A stretch of DNA of 64,000 bases from positions 868,001-932,000 of the forward strand of contig NZ_KQ758617.1 in assembly GCF_001457035.1 (NCBI RefSeq), given 5' to 3'. Both the position numbers and the translations under genes were made by a program. Source of the stretch: Fictibacillus enclensis (GTDB lineage Bacteria; Bacillota; Bacilli; Bacillales; Fictibacillaceae). The notes beneath the pieces are model-generated. The model did not search any database, had not been told where the DNA came from, and worked only from the letters and a program-made list of their open reading frames with translations. Position 1 is the stretch's first letter, and each line of letters opens with the position of its first letter. Positions 54,645 through 63,395 of this stretch are shown here, one piece after another.

Positions 54645-54778
54645 GGCCAGCACTCCTTTTTGGTTGTTTTAGACGAATCTCATTATGACACAGGTCATTT
54701 TGATTCTCAAATGACAAAATGTACACATACTTATGTTAAACTAGGGTGTAGAATATTTGTTTTTTTTAGGAGGTACAT

Positions 54779-55159
54779 ATGGCAATCAGACATGACATAC
54801 AACACGCAGAAACGGGTGATCAGCTTATTCTTCAGATTGATCAGAACGGTATATCCCAATGGAAGGATGGGGAAAGGATGCTGGTGGATTCCGATCAGCT
54901 GTCCTTTATCTATGTTCTGGAAACGGAGGATGACCTGGTTTATATCGGGCTGCCAGAACCATTCTGGGGCAAGTTAAGCGAAGCCTTAACAGCCAGACTT
55001 CCTGTAGTACTGCAGGTAGCCGGAGGAGAGGAAGCCTTACCGCTCGGAGCTATTCATTCTGAACTGTCTTATCTGATAGAGAACATTAAAGATAACAGTA
55101 ATTATGGAGAAGAGATGCTGGAAGCAGTAGAAAAAGCGTTTTCGGCTCATATTAAGTAA
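54779..55159 (+). CDS. yjbL: YjbL-like protein, unknown function
   Basis: 126 residues (B. subtilis YjbL 122), acidic, soluble, beginning MAIRHDIQHAETGDQLILQI. No known motif. AGGAGGTACAT precedes the ATG. First gene of the yjbL-relP-nadK-rluD-like unit (gap 22 nt to the next). Assignment rests mainly on position. Confidence 0.75.
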   Translation: MAIRHDIQHAETGDQLILQIDQNGISQWKDGERMLVDSDQLSFIYVLETEDDLVYIGLPEPFWGKLSEALTARLPVVLQVAGGEEALPLGAIHSELSYLIENIKDNSNYGEEMLEAVEKAFSAHIK

Positions 55160-55181
55160 AGACAGGAAGGTGAATAAGAGT

Positions 55182-55823
55182 ATGGACTGGGAAACCCTTC
55201 TCGCACCCTATAAACAAGCTGTTGATGAATTAAAAGTGAAGTTCAGGGGCATTCGCGAACAATATCAAAAAACGATCAAGCAATCTCCGATTGAATTTGT
55301 GACTGGAAGGGTAAAGCCTATTAATTCGATCCTCAATAAAGCCTGGCAAAAGAATATTCCGCTGGATAAAATTGAGGAAGAAATTCAGGATCTGGCGGGA
55401 TTGCGCATCATGTGCCAGTTTACGGATGATATTAAAAAAGTAATCGACATGCTCAGAAATCGGAAGGATTTTGAGATTGTAGAGGAGCGCGATTACATTA
55501 CCAATAAAAAACCAAGCGGTTACCGATCCTATCACCTGGTGATCCGCTATCCTGTACAAACCCTGGATGGAGAAAAGCCCCTTCTTGTAGAAGTGCAAAT
55601 CCGGACCCTCGCGATGAATTTTTGGGCTACAATTGAACATTCATTAAACTATAAATACCAGGGCCAGATCCCAAAGGATATTCAGCTTCGTCTTCAGCGC
55701 GCCGCTGAGGCAGCTGGCCGGCTGGATGAGGAAATGGCTGAAATCAGAGGGGAAGTTCAGGAAGCTCAGATCGTTTTTTCAGAACGGACGGACGACGGAC
55801 CTGGATCGGCTCCAACTACATAA
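55182..55823 (+). CDS. yjbM: small alarmone synthetase RelP/SasB (YjbM)
   Basis: 213 residues (B. subtilis SasB 211). RelA/SpoT synthetase domain: [12 protein letters not shown]-type start of the fold, [13 protein letters not shown] with the metal site near 68, and [13 protein letters not shown] near 110, then [23 protein letters not shown] (catalytic Glu and ATP/GTP contacts). Makes (p)ppGpp without hydrolase activity. The ATG at 55182 is preferred because the earlier GTG at 55170 touches the ribosome site. Confidence 0.93.
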   Translation: MDWETLLAPYKQAVDELKVKFRGIREQYQKTIKQSPIEFVTGRVKPINSILNKAWQKNIPLDKIEEEIQDLAGLRIMCQFTDDIKKVIDMLRNRKDFEIVEERDYITNKKPSGYRSYHLVIRYPVQTLDGEKPLLVEVQIRTLAMNFWATIEHSLNYKYQGQIPKDIQLRLQRAAEAAGRLDEEMAEIRGEVQEAQIVFSERTDDGPGSAPTT

Positions 55824-55849
55824 CTTCTTTGAAAGCAGGTGACTCACAC

Positions 55850-56644
55850 GTGAAGTTTGCCATTATTTCAAAAGGCGACCAAAAATCGAATACACTGAAG
55901 CAAAAGATCAAAACCTATCTTCAGGAATTTGAATTGCAATACAATGAAACAGAACCGGATATTGTCATAACGGTAGGAGGGGACGGAACCCTCCTCCATG
56001 CCTTTCATCATTATGTACACCGGATTAATGATACAGCATTCGTGGGTATCCATACTGGTCACTTGGGTTTTTTCGCGGACTGGGTGCCGGATGAAGTTGA
56101 AAAACTGGTGATTCATATTGCCAAAACACCTTATCAAATCGTGGAGTATCCGCTATTGGAGGTAACTGTCCGATATTTGGATGATGTGGACGAAAAAAGC
56201 TATCTTGCATTAAATGAATGTACTGTGAAAAGCGGCGAAGGCTCACTGGTGATGGATGTTGAGATTAAAGGGGATCTGTTTGAAACGTTCAGGGGAGATG
56301 GCCTTTGCATTTCCACTCCATCTGGCAGTACCGCCTACAATAAGGCTCTTGGCGGGGCGATCATTCATCCTTCGCTGCCATCCATCCAGCTTTCAGAGAT
56401 GGCGTCCATCAACAACCGTGTGTTCCGTACCATCGGTTCACCCCTTGTGCTTCCACAGCACCACACCTGCATGCTTAAACCGGTGAATGATGTTGATTTT
56501 CATATTACAATTGATCACCTGTTTTTGCTGCAAAAGAAAGTGAAATCCATACAATGCCGTGTTGCAGAGGAAAAAATCCGTTTTGCCCGGTTTCGCCCAT
56601 TCCCATTTTGGAAACGGGTTAAAGAAGCATTTGTTACGGACTAA
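55850..56644 (+). CDS. nadK: NAD kinase
   Basis: 264 residues (B. subtilis NadF/PpnKA 266). [11 protein letters not shown] near 43 is the ATP/metal motif, [18 protein letters not shown] near 120, then [21 protein letters not shown] near 147, the conserved NAD-kinase block. Produces NADP. GTG at 55850 with AGGTGA upstream. Sits in the same run as the alarmone synthetase and a pseudouridine synthase, as in B. subtilis. Confidence 0.94.
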   Translation: MKFAIISKGDQKSNTLKQKIKTYLQEFELQYNETEPDIVITVGGDGTLLHAFHHYVHRINDTAFVGIHTGHLGFFADWVPDEVEKLVIHIAKTPYQIVEYPLLEVTVRYLDDVDEKSYLALNECTVKSGEGSLVMDVEIKGDLFETFRGDGLCISTPSGSTAYNKALGGAIIHPSLPSIQLSEMASINNRVFRTIGSPLVLPQHHTCMLKPVNDVDFHITIDHLFLLQKKVKSIQCRVAEEKIRFARFRPFPFWKRVKEAFVTD

Positions 56645-56655
56645 CAGGAGAACGT

Positions 56656-57561
56656 ATGACAACATTTGTAATCAAGTGGATGGTAAAGGAAAACGAAGCA
56701 GGCTTGCTTCGTGAGTTTTTACGGGTCCATAAAAAAATTTCCAAGAGTGCGTTAGCTGACATCAAATTTGCCGGCGGTGAACTCCTTGTTAATGGGGAGC
56801 CGTCGACGGTAAGAAAATCAGTTGTAACAGGTGACGAAATTTCGGTCCGTTTTCCTCCGGAAGAAATCAGTTCCTCGATGACTCCATTGCTGATCCCGCT
56901 TGATATCCTTTTTGAAGATGACCACCTTTTGATCGTGAACAAGCCACCAGGCCTGCCAACGATCCCGTCTCGTTATCAATCGTATGGATCACTTGCACAG
57001 GCCGTTCTTTACTATTATGAAGAAAAAGAAATTCAAAGCACGTTTCATGCCATCAACCGTCTCGATAAAGATACTTCGGGGCTGGTGATGATTGCGAAGC
57101 ACCGCTTTGCTCATTCGTTATTCTCAATACAGCAAAGAAACAAAGAAATCAAACGGACATATCTTGCCGGTGTAAGCGGAACGTTCAACGAAAAAAAAGG
57201 CACCATATCCGCTAATATCGCAAGAAATACGGAAAGCCTTGTTGAACGGATGGTCAGTGAGCACGGACAAGTGGCAGTTACCCACTTTGAGCTATTGAAG
57301 GAATTGGGACAGAATAGTCTGGTTGCTCTTCAACTCGAAACCGGAAGGACCCATCAAATCCGTGTGCATATGTCACATATCGGTCATCCATTACTTGGAG
57401 ATGACTTATACGGAGGCCCAATAGATGTAATCGGCAGGCAAGCGCTTCACAGCTGGAAGGTATCTTTTTATCATCCATTTGAGGAAAAAGAAATGGCGTT
57501 ATTCGCTCCGTTGCCCGAAGATTTAAGTCGTTTATTTGGTCATATTGAAGCTGAGGATTGA
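56656..57561 (+). CDS. yjbO: RluA-family pseudouridine synthase (YjbO)
   Basis: 301 residues (B. subtilis YjbO 283). N-terminal S4-like domain (residues 20-70), then the catalytic motif HAINRLDKDTSGLVMIAK near 130 with the catalytic Asp, and LETGRTHQIRVHMSHIGHPL near 229. Modifies 23S rRNA or tRNA uridines; target not known. GGAGAACGT precedes the ATG, 11 nt after nadK. Terminator at 57585. Confidence 0.92.
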   Translation: MTTFVIKWMVKENEAGLLREFLRVHKKISKSALADIKFAGGELLVNGEPSTVRKSVVTGDEISVRFPPEEISSSMTPLLIPLDILFEDDHLLIVNKPPGLPTIPSRYQSYGSLAQAVLYYYEEKEIQSTFHAINRLDKDTSGLVMIAKHRFAHSLFSIQQRNKEIKRTYLAGVSGTFNEKKGTISANIARNTESLVERMVSEHGQVAVTHFELLKELGQNSLVALQLETGRTHQIRVHMSHIGHPLLGDDLYGGPIDVIGRQALHSWKVSFYHPFEEKEMALFAPLPEDLSRLFGHIEAED

Positions 57562-57584
57562 TGAAAAAACGAATATAATTAGTG

Positions 57585-57612
57585 AAAAAAACAGCCAGAA
57601 GGCTGTTTTTTT
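57585..57612 (+). terminator. terminator after yjbO
   Basis: AAACAGCC, loop AGAA, GGCTGTTT with T5. Confidence 0.88.
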
Positions 57613-57690
57613 TCTGTCTTTTTACGAAAAGGGGATTCTGGAAGGACACATGCTCCTAATTTTACGGTTAAGATAAGGCTTACGATGAAA

Positions 57691-57782
57691 ATACGAGCCG
57701 AAATCGAAAACTTACTGGCCGGAATGGAAGATTTGCTGGCGGGATTTTGATATTTACTGGCCAAAACAAAGAGCTTACTGTC
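57691..57782 (+). repeat. 21-nt-period tandem repeat (TTACTGG units)
   Basis: TTACTGGCC, TTGCTGGCG, TTACTGGCC and TTACTG begin at 57712, 57733, 57754 and 57775, exactly 21 nt apart; a degenerate unit starts near 57691. It lies directly downstream of prpE and after the yjbO terminator. Read on the minus strand, the units would encode PASK-type heptads, but there is no ribosome site. Confidence 0.7.
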
Positions 57783-57790
57783 TCTGTCGC

Positions 57791-58528
57791 TTACCTTGAG
57801 AAACTGCGGAACTTTTCCTCGGCATAAGGCATGGAAGAAGAGACTGAGATGAGTTCCTTTTCTGGATATTTCAATGCGGTAAGGCGGTTGCCGAATACGC
57901 AGCCCGTATCAATATTGATGGTGTTATTTAGCTCCCTCGGTTCCTGAACGGGAGTATGTCCATAGACAATATACGCTTTTCCGGAATATTTTGCAGCCCA
58001 GTCACGGCGCTCCGGTGTGCCGTCCGGATTGTGTTTTCCGGTTATATCGCCGTAAAGGACAAAGGTTTTTACCTGTTTTCCTTGTTTGCCGATCAGGTCC
58101 TCTCGAATCCCGGCATGAGAAACCACAAGTTTGCCGCCATCAAGAACGAGGTAGAGCGGAGCTTTTTCATACAGTGTGATAAAATGCTCTTTGACCTTTT
58201 TGTAAAGAGGACGGCGGAGATTCTGTATCTCAGCTACAGTGGTTTCGAGTCCGTAATTAATCGTCACGTTGCGGCCAATCAAGTAACGATAAAGCTTGTT
58301 GCAGTGATTACCAGGCACATATAACGCTTTATTCACCGACACCAGTTCATATACGTGTTCCATCATTTTCACCGATTCTGGGCCGCGGTCTGTCAAATCC
58401 CCAAGGAAGACAAGCTGACGGCCAGTATGAACCGGCACACCTTCGTTCCATTCATATCCAAGCTTTTCCGTCAGCTGCCTGTATTCATCCCAGCAGCCGT
58501 GGATATCGCCTATAATGTCATACTTCAT
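57791..58528 (-). CDS. prpE: bis(5'-nucleosyl)-tetraphosphatase PrpE (YjbP)
   Basis: 245 residues (B. subtilis 244). Metallophosphatase motifs [22 protein letters not shown] and HAGI, then YGHTPVQEP with the last metal ligands, all in order. Hydrolyses Ap4A asymmetrically; B. subtilis PrpE also dephosphorylates tyrosine-phosphate. ATG at 58528 chosen over GTG at 58537, which abuts the AAGGAC ribosome site. No terminator; the 21-nt repeat follows. Confidence 0.93.
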   Translation of the reverse strand: MKYDIIGDIHGCWDEYRQLTEKLGYEWNEGVPVHTGRQLVFLGDLTDRGPESVKMMEHVYELVSVNKALYVPGNHCNKLYRYLIGRNVTINYGLETTVAEIQNLRRPLYKKVKEHFITLYEKAPLYLVLDGGKLVVSHAGIREDLIGKQGKQVKTFVLYGDITGKHNPDGTPERRDWAAKYSGKAYIVYGHTPVQEPRELNNTINIDTGCVFGNRLTALKYPEKELISVSSSMPYAEEKFRSFSR

Positions 58529-58572
58529 TTCATTCACCGTCCTTGTTGGTTATTACTATAACCCCAAATCAT

Positions 58573-58604
58573 TAAAAAAAACACCTGCAAGGCAGGTGTT
58601 TATT
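58573..58604 (-). terminator. terminator after rodA-like gene
   Basis: AAACACCTGC, loop CTT-like, GCAGGTGTTT, T6 on the minus strand. Confidence 0.88.
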
Positions 58605-59757
58605 CGAACATGTATTTTCTTGTTCTTGACCTTACATTGAGGACGAGACCAAAGGCAATCATCTGGGCGAGAACCGAGCTTCCTCCATAACTAATGAAGG
58701 GGAGGGGGATCCCGGTAATCGGCATGACCTGAATGTTCATTCCGATGTTCTGGAATACCTGGAAGGTGATCATGCCGATGACACCCGCACAAAGGTAGCT
58801 GCCGAACGCTTCATTGCTTTCCAAGGCGGTATTGATCATTCGGTAGACGAATAAAAAGAACAAGGAGATCAGGACGCTTGTACCGATAAAGCCCCATTCT
58901 TCACCGATCATGGAAAAAATAAAGTCGGTATGTGCTTCTGGAAAATAAACGGAACCATTAGTAAAACCTTTACCAAAAAGCTGGCCAGATCCAACAGCCA
59001 TTAGCGCGTTACGAATTTGATATCCTGTGTCCTTATGACCGTAAGGATCCAGCCAAGCGTAGAATCGCTGAAGCTGGTATTCATCCAAAATATAATCAAG
59101 AAAGAACTGAGGAAACGTAAAGTAAAGCCATACCAGCAGGCTGATAAAAAGAATTCCAATCAGGGCGATAATAGATAATAGCCTCCATCTAATTCCTGAA
59201 ACGAGCATCAAGCTTAGCGTGATTGCAACAAATACCAATCCTGTGCCCAAATCGGGCTGCATTAAAATGAGCAGCATGGGGGGCATGACAATCATTGCGA
59301 TTTTTCCTATAAGAAGTAAATCCTCACGTAGGGTACGCACAATATATTTTTCATTGTGTGTAGCGATGCAATTACTGATCGAAATGATCAATGCTACTTT
59401 CATCAACTCTGAAGGCTGAAGGGCGAAAGGGCCAAAGCGGAACCATGCCCGTGCACCATTAATGTTCGGAACAATGGATTCGGGAGCGACGATAATACCA
59501 ATTAAGAGCACGATACCCAGTCCATATAAATACCATGAAAGTTTTCTAAACTGATCAAAATCAAGAATCATGACCCCAACGACGGCGAAACCGCCGATGG
59601 CATACCACATAATTTGTTTGATCACAAAGTTCGAATCATATTGAGCAACCTGCTGAGCACTGTATATACCCAAGCAGCTCACACACATCAACAAAAACAA
59701 CAAAAATATTAAATTATAATCAAGCTGCTGCAGCGGGGACTGCCTGTTAGTTTCCAT
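58600..59757 (-). CDS. rodA: SEDS-family peptidoglycan polymerase RodA/FtsW
   Basis: 385 residues with about ten membrane helices. SEDS features: INGARAWFRFGPFALQPSEL near 101-120, MQPDLGTGLV near 168, a large loop with DPYGHKDTGYQIRNALMAVGSGQLFGKG near 229-256, HTDFIFSMIGEEWGF and GIPLPFISYGGSS. Glycosyltransferase for wall elongation. RodA is favoured over FtsW or SpoVE by the length and the short N-terminus, but the paralogue is not certain. ATG at 59757 with AAGGAG about 10 nt upstream. Not part of the B. subtilis order here, as I recall it. Confidence 0.85.
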   Translation of the reverse strand: METNRQSPLQQLDYNLIFLLFLLMCVSCLGIYSAQQVAQYDSNFVIKQIMWYAIGGFAVVGVMILDFDQFRKLSWYLYGLGIVLLIGIIVAPESIVPNINGARAWFRFGPFALQPSELMKVALIISISNCIATHNEKYIVRTLREDLLLIGKIAMIVMPPMLLILMQPDLGTGLVFVAITLSLMLVSGIRWRLLSIIALIGILFISLLVWLYFTFPQFFLDYILDEYQLQRFYAWLDPYGHKDTGYQIRNALMAVGSGQLFGKGFTNGSVYFPEAHTDFIFSMIGEEWGFIGTSVLISLFFLFVYRMINTALESNEAFGSYLCAGVIGMITFQVFQNIGMNIQVMPITGIPLPFISYGGSSVLAQMIAFGLVLNVRSRTRKYMFE

Positions 59758-59961
59758 TGCATTCATACTCCTTATTTCGATAACATGTTCTATCTTACCG
59801 AAATTTTTCAGGTTTGCCTACTAATAAGGAGAGATTTAATTTGACAATTCCTTTACTTCTTCATTATAGTGGACAAAATCAAATGGTGCATACTAAAGTA
59901 AGAAGGGTTTTCATAAAATTTATCTTGGGTAATAAGAATTAATGGAAAAAAGGAGGTAGCT

Positions 59962-61803
59962 ATGGGAGGCCATGCTTCAATCACATCACTCGTAATTGTT
60001 ATTTTAACGGCATTTTTCATACCAATCATTCTCAGCAAACTGAGGATCAAGTTTTTACCGGTTGTGGTAGCGGAGATTATTGCCGGGATCATTATCGGAA
60101 AAAGCGGATTTGACATCGTTCATGCTGGAACATGGCTCGATATTCTTTCTGTGCTCGGCTTCATCTTTTTAATGTTCTTAAGCGGACTTGAAATTGATTT
60201 CTCCGTATTCGCGCCAAGCTCAGAAAAGAAAAAGCTGCCTAACGGCAAACGTGAACCGAACCGGCTCAAGATATCTACGATTATATTTACCTTGATATTT
60301 ATCGTCTCATTCGGTTTGTCCTTAATTTTTGTCTGGACAGGGTTTACGGACGATGCGTTTTTCATGACACTGATCATCTCCACGATATCACTGGGAGTGG
60401 TTGTGCCGACACTTAAAGAAGAAGAATTGTCACGCACCGGCATTGGCCAAATCATTCTGCTAATTGCTGTTATTGCTGATTTGGTGACCATGATTCTGCT
60501 TGCGGTCTTTGTTTCCCTTCAATCAGGGAACAGCACTCAGATGTGGCTGCTGCTTATCCTGTTTGGAGCAGGGATTATTCTCTATTTTGTCGGAAAATAC
60601 ATGCGTCATCATACGTTCCTTGACACGCTGTCCAAAGGTACGGTGCAAATTGACACAAGAGCTGTTTTTACACTCATTATCGTACTCGTTGGGGTATCCG
60701 AATCGGTGGGAGCGGAAAATATTTTAGGCGCCTTTTTAGCAGGAGTCTTGGTTTCTCTGCTTTCACCGAACCAGCACATGGTCCATAAACTGGACTCATT
60801 TGGCTATGGGTTTTTGATTCCGATCTTTTTTGTTATGGTCGGTGTGGACCTTGATTTAATTTCGATCCTTAAAGATCCTAAAGCGCTCATTCTCATTCCG
60901 TTGCTATTGATTGGTTTATTGATATCAAAATTTATCCCGATCCTGGTGCTCAGAAAATGGTATGACTGGAAGACGGTACTTGCATCCGGTTTCCTTTTGA
61001 CCTCAACCCTATCATTGGTTATAGCCGCTGCTAAAATCGGTGAACGGATCAAGGTTATTGATACTAGAACTTCATCCGCGCTTATCCTGACGGCAGTGAT
61101 CAGCTGTATTATAACTCCGGTGTTCTTTAAAAAACTGCTTCCACGTAAGAACAATGAAACACCGAAAGAAGTTATTGCTATTATAGGTGCCAACCAATTT
61201 ACGCTTCCAGTGACCAAAGAGCTGGACAGCAGCCGTTATGAAAAAAAGATCTATCATACCAAGCAGGTAGAGAAAGATCCGAAACAGCTTGAGACCTTTG
61301 ATATCATAGAGCTGGACAATTATTCAATAGAAACATTAAAAGAATGCGGCGTGTTTGAGTCCGAGATTCTCGTTGTGGCAACAGGGGAAGACGGCGTAAA
61401 CGAAGCGATCGCCCAGGAAGCGAGAGATCATGGGATCAGGAGGGTAATTACCCGAATAGAGGATTCAGTCAAAAGGGAAGAGCTATCCAATAAAAACATC
61501 GAAGTTTATTCCGCTTTCTTCAGTTCGCAGGTCTTATTGAAAATGATGATCGAAAATCCTTCGGTAGCGAGCTTTCTGTCACGCAATGACAACTCGCTTT
61601 ATGATATACCGGTTAAAAATATGGATTATCATAAAACAGCCCTTCGAAATTTCCCGCATTTCGGTGATGCTATTATTGTGCGCATTTTCCGGGGCAAGGA
61701 CTCTATCGTGCCACACGGTGACACAGAGATCCTTTTCGGCGATAAATTGATTGTGACTGGAAGCCGGGATCATATCAAGCAATTAAAAAGAGTATTGCGA
61801 TAA
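59962..61803 (+). CDS. yjbQ: CPA2-family cation/proton antiporter with TrkA-N domain (YjbQ)
   Basis: 613 residues (B. subtilis YjbQ 614). Twelve or so helices in residues 1-390 with the CPA core (SVLGFIFLMFLSGLEIDF near 60 and GAFLAGVLVSLL), then a TrkA-N-like NAD domain from 400 (VIAIIGANQF) and a C-terminal TrkA-C region from about 540. Exchanges K or Na for protons, gated by nucleotide binding (family knowledge). AAGGAGGTAGCT precedes the ATG. Confidence 0.93.
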   Translation: MGGHASITSLVIVILTAFFIPIILSKLRIKFLPVVVAEIIAGIIIGKSGFDIVHAGTWLDILSVLGFIFLMFLSGLEIDFSVFAPSSEKKKLPNGKREPNRLKISTIIFTLIFIVSFGLSLIFVWTGFTDDAFFMTLIISTISLGVVVPTLKEEELSRTGIGQIILLIAVIADLVTMILLAVFVSLQSGNSTQMWLLLILFGAGIILYFVGKYMRHHTFLDTLSKGTVQIDTRAVFTLIIVLVGVSESVGAENILGAFLAGVLVSLLSPNQHMVHKLDSFGYGFLIPIFFVMVGVDLDLISILKDPKALILIPLLLIGLLISKFIPILVLRKWYDWKTVLASGFLLTSTLSLVIAAAKIGERIKVIDTRTSSALILTAVISCIITPVFFKKLLPRKNNETPKEVIAIIGANQFTLPVTKELDSSRYEKKIYHTKQVEKDPKQLETFDIIELDNYSIETLKECGVFESEILVVATGEDGVNEAIAQEARDHGIRRVITRIEDSVKREELSNKNIEVYSAFFSSQVLLKMMIENPSVASFLSRNDNSLYDIPVKNMDYHKTALRNFPHFGDAIIVRIFRGKDSIVPHGDTEILFGDKLIVTGSRDHIKQLKRVLR

Positions 61804-61809
61804 AACTAG

Positions 61810-61862
61810 ACGCAGAAAAAGCTTAGGTATTGACTTAAGCCATTTTTCTGCGTTTTTTCTTT
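61810..61862 (+). terminator. terminator after yjbQ
   Basis: ACGCAGAAAA / TTTTCTGCGT outer arms with an inner GCTTAAG-like stem; T6 after it. Confidence 0.85.
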
Positions 61863-61900
61863 GGAAATCTGTTCATACTATTGAAAAAGGAGTGATATAC

Positions 61901-62047
61901 ATGACCATGCCTACCGTTCGCTGTCCCCGTTGCCACAGAGAGGCAGAAATCGACACCGTTCTGACTGCTCAGTCCAATCAAAATGTGATTTTTCATTGTT
62001 CCGGATGCGGGTATGAAGCAAGAAACATTGAAACCAGCAAAGGCTAA
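61901..62047 (+). CDS. small zinc-ribbon protein, 48 residues
   Basis: Begins MTMPTVRCPRCHREAEIDTV and has the second pair in FHCSGCGYEAR: CPRC...CSGC, a zinc ribbon. AAAAAGGAGTGATATAC precedes the ATG. Between yjbQ and fabI; no family name recognised. Confidence 0.72.
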   Translation: MTMPTVRCPRCHREAEIDTVLTAQSNQNVIFHCSGCGYEARNIETSKG

Positions 62048-62092
62048 AACGTAATGAAAGAGGATCGGTATTTCCTTTCTTTTAAAATCTGT

Positions 62093-62119
62093 TATACTAA
62101 TATTAGGACTAGGTACTAA
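62093..62119 (+). promoter_or_regulatory. fabI -10 box and FapR-like operator
   Basis: TATACT (62093-62098) is followed by TTAGGACTAGGTACTAA (62103-62119), the palindromic FapR-type sequence, placed over the expected transcription start. The -35 is not clear. It parallels the site before fabH. Confidence 0.75.
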
Positions 62120-62158
62120 TAACAAATGCTAAAAAAAGGTCTAAGGAGGAAATACAAT

Positions 62159-62935
62159 ATGAACCTTTCACTTGAAAATCGTACATATGTGGTCATGGGT
62201 GTGGCCAATAAACGCAGCATCGCCTGGGGAATCGCCCAAGCTCTATCAAATGCAGGTGCCCGCCTGATCTTCACGTATGCGGGAGAACGCCTGGAGAAGA
62301 ATGTAAGAGATCTTGCCGAAAGCTTGGAACGCAAAGATTCCATCGTGCTGCCATGTGACATTACAAATGATGATGAAATCAAATCGACATTTGAACAGAT
62401 CAAAAGCGAAGTTGGCGTTATCCATGGATTGGCCCACTGTATTGCGTTTGCCAATACGGATGAACTAAAAGGCGAGTATTTGAACACTACACGTGATGGG
62501 TTCCTTCTTGCACACAACATCTCATCTTATTCGTTGACTGCTGTCGCAAAGGAAGCACGAGGACTGATGACAGAAGGAGGAAGCATCGTAACTCTTACGT
62601 ATCTTGGAGGAGAACGTGTTCTCCAAAATTACAACGTTATGGGTGTGGCCAAAGCGTCCCTTGATGCCAGCGTGAAATACCTTGCCAATGACCTGGGCAA
62701 AGATAATATTCGAGTAAATGCCATTTCTGCCGGACCAATCCGTACACTCGCGGCAAAAGGAATCGGCGACTTTAACAGTATTTTGAAACAAATAGAAGAA
62801 AAAGCACCACTTCGCCGCAACACAACCCCGGAAGAAGTCGGCGATACAGCTCTCTTCCTTATGAGTCATCTTTCCCGAGGCATCACCGGGGAAACCATTC
62901 ATGTGGACAGTGGATACAGCATTTTAGGAAACTAA
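62159..62935 (+). CDS. fabI: enoyl-ACP reductase FabI (NADH/NADPH)
   Basis: 258 residues, as in B. subtilis FabI. Cofactor loop VVMGVANKRSIAWGIAQAL near 12-30, HCIAFANTDELKG near 92-104, and the Y-x6-K pair in NYNVMGVAK near 156-164 (tyrosine and lysine both present). Completes each elongation cycle; target of triclosan. AAGGAGGAAATACAAT precedes the ATG at 62159. Confidence 0.95.
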   Translation: MNLSLENRTYVVMGVANKRSIAWGIAQALSNAGARLIFTYAGERLEKNVRDLAESLERKDSIVLPCDITNDDEIKSTFEQIKSEVGVIHGLAHCIAFANTDELKGEYLNTTRDGFLLAHNISSYSLTAVAKEARGLMTEGGSIVTLTYLGGERVLQNYNVMGVAKASLDASVKYLANDLGKDNIRVNAISAGPIRTLAAKGIGDFNSILKQIEEKAPLRRNTTPEEVGDTALFLMSHLSRGITGETIHVDSGYSILGN

Positions 62936-62952
62936 TCTTTGTATAATAATAT

Positions 62953-63057
62953 TTAATCTGCCAGCCAGTATACCCAGTATATTGGCTGGTATTTTTTTAT
63001 GATTAATGCTGAAAACGGTGCGATGAGCAAACCGATCGTGGCCAATAAGAAATTCAA
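62953..63057 (-). CDS. possible 34-residue membrane peptide
   Basis: TTG start at 63057 with AAGGAAAGGGAG upstream. Reads MNFLLATIGLLIAPFSALII and then KKYQPIYWVYWLAD, one hydrophobic helix and an aromatic tail. The 3' part is inside the fabI terminator hairpin, so part of the frame may be accidental. Low support. Confidence 0.3.
   Translation of the reverse strand: MNFLLATIGLLIAPFSALIIKKYQPIYWVYWLAD
62961..62998 (+). terminator. terminator after fabI
   Basis: CCAGCCA-TATA / TATA-TGGCTGG with a small mismatch, then T7. Confidence 0.88.
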
Positions 63058-63157
63058 TCTTGGCTCCCTTTCCTTCTAAATAATGAAACTGTAAAAATAA
63101 TTGTATAGGGACTTCTTTAAAAAAGGCTGTTTTCGTAACCTTTGCTGCTTTTGAGAG

Positions 63158-63275
63158 GCGTTGATTTCTGTTTCAGGATGCTCGCTTTTACCGGCGCGAG
63201 CGCCTGTGGGTTTCACCTGTCCCGCTAGTCCCGCACGAGTCTGGCAGCTTGCACTCCAATCAACTTGTCAATGAA
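63158..63275 (+). repeat. dispersed intergenic repeat, copy C (best preserved ends)
   Basis: Starts GTTGATTTCTGTTTCAGGAT and ends CTCCAATCAACTTGTCAATG. The ends GTTGATT and AATCAAC are inverted. Inside, GCTCGC-(10 nt)-GCGAGC can form a stem. Lies in the spacer between fabI and the glycosyltransferase gene. Confidence 0.75.
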
Positions 63276-63395
63276 GCCTATTACAAAAAGGTTTCGCGGC
63301 AGAGAAATGGCAGAAAATGGCCGAATAAATAACCGAAGACAAGCGGGTAGCATAAAGTGATTGTAGGGTAATGCATCTGGAAAGAGGGATGGTTT

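Noticed and set aside
57579-57764. Minus-strand protein with PASK heptads
   Set aside because: It is a reading of the 21-nt repeat and the yjbO terminator, without a ribosome site.
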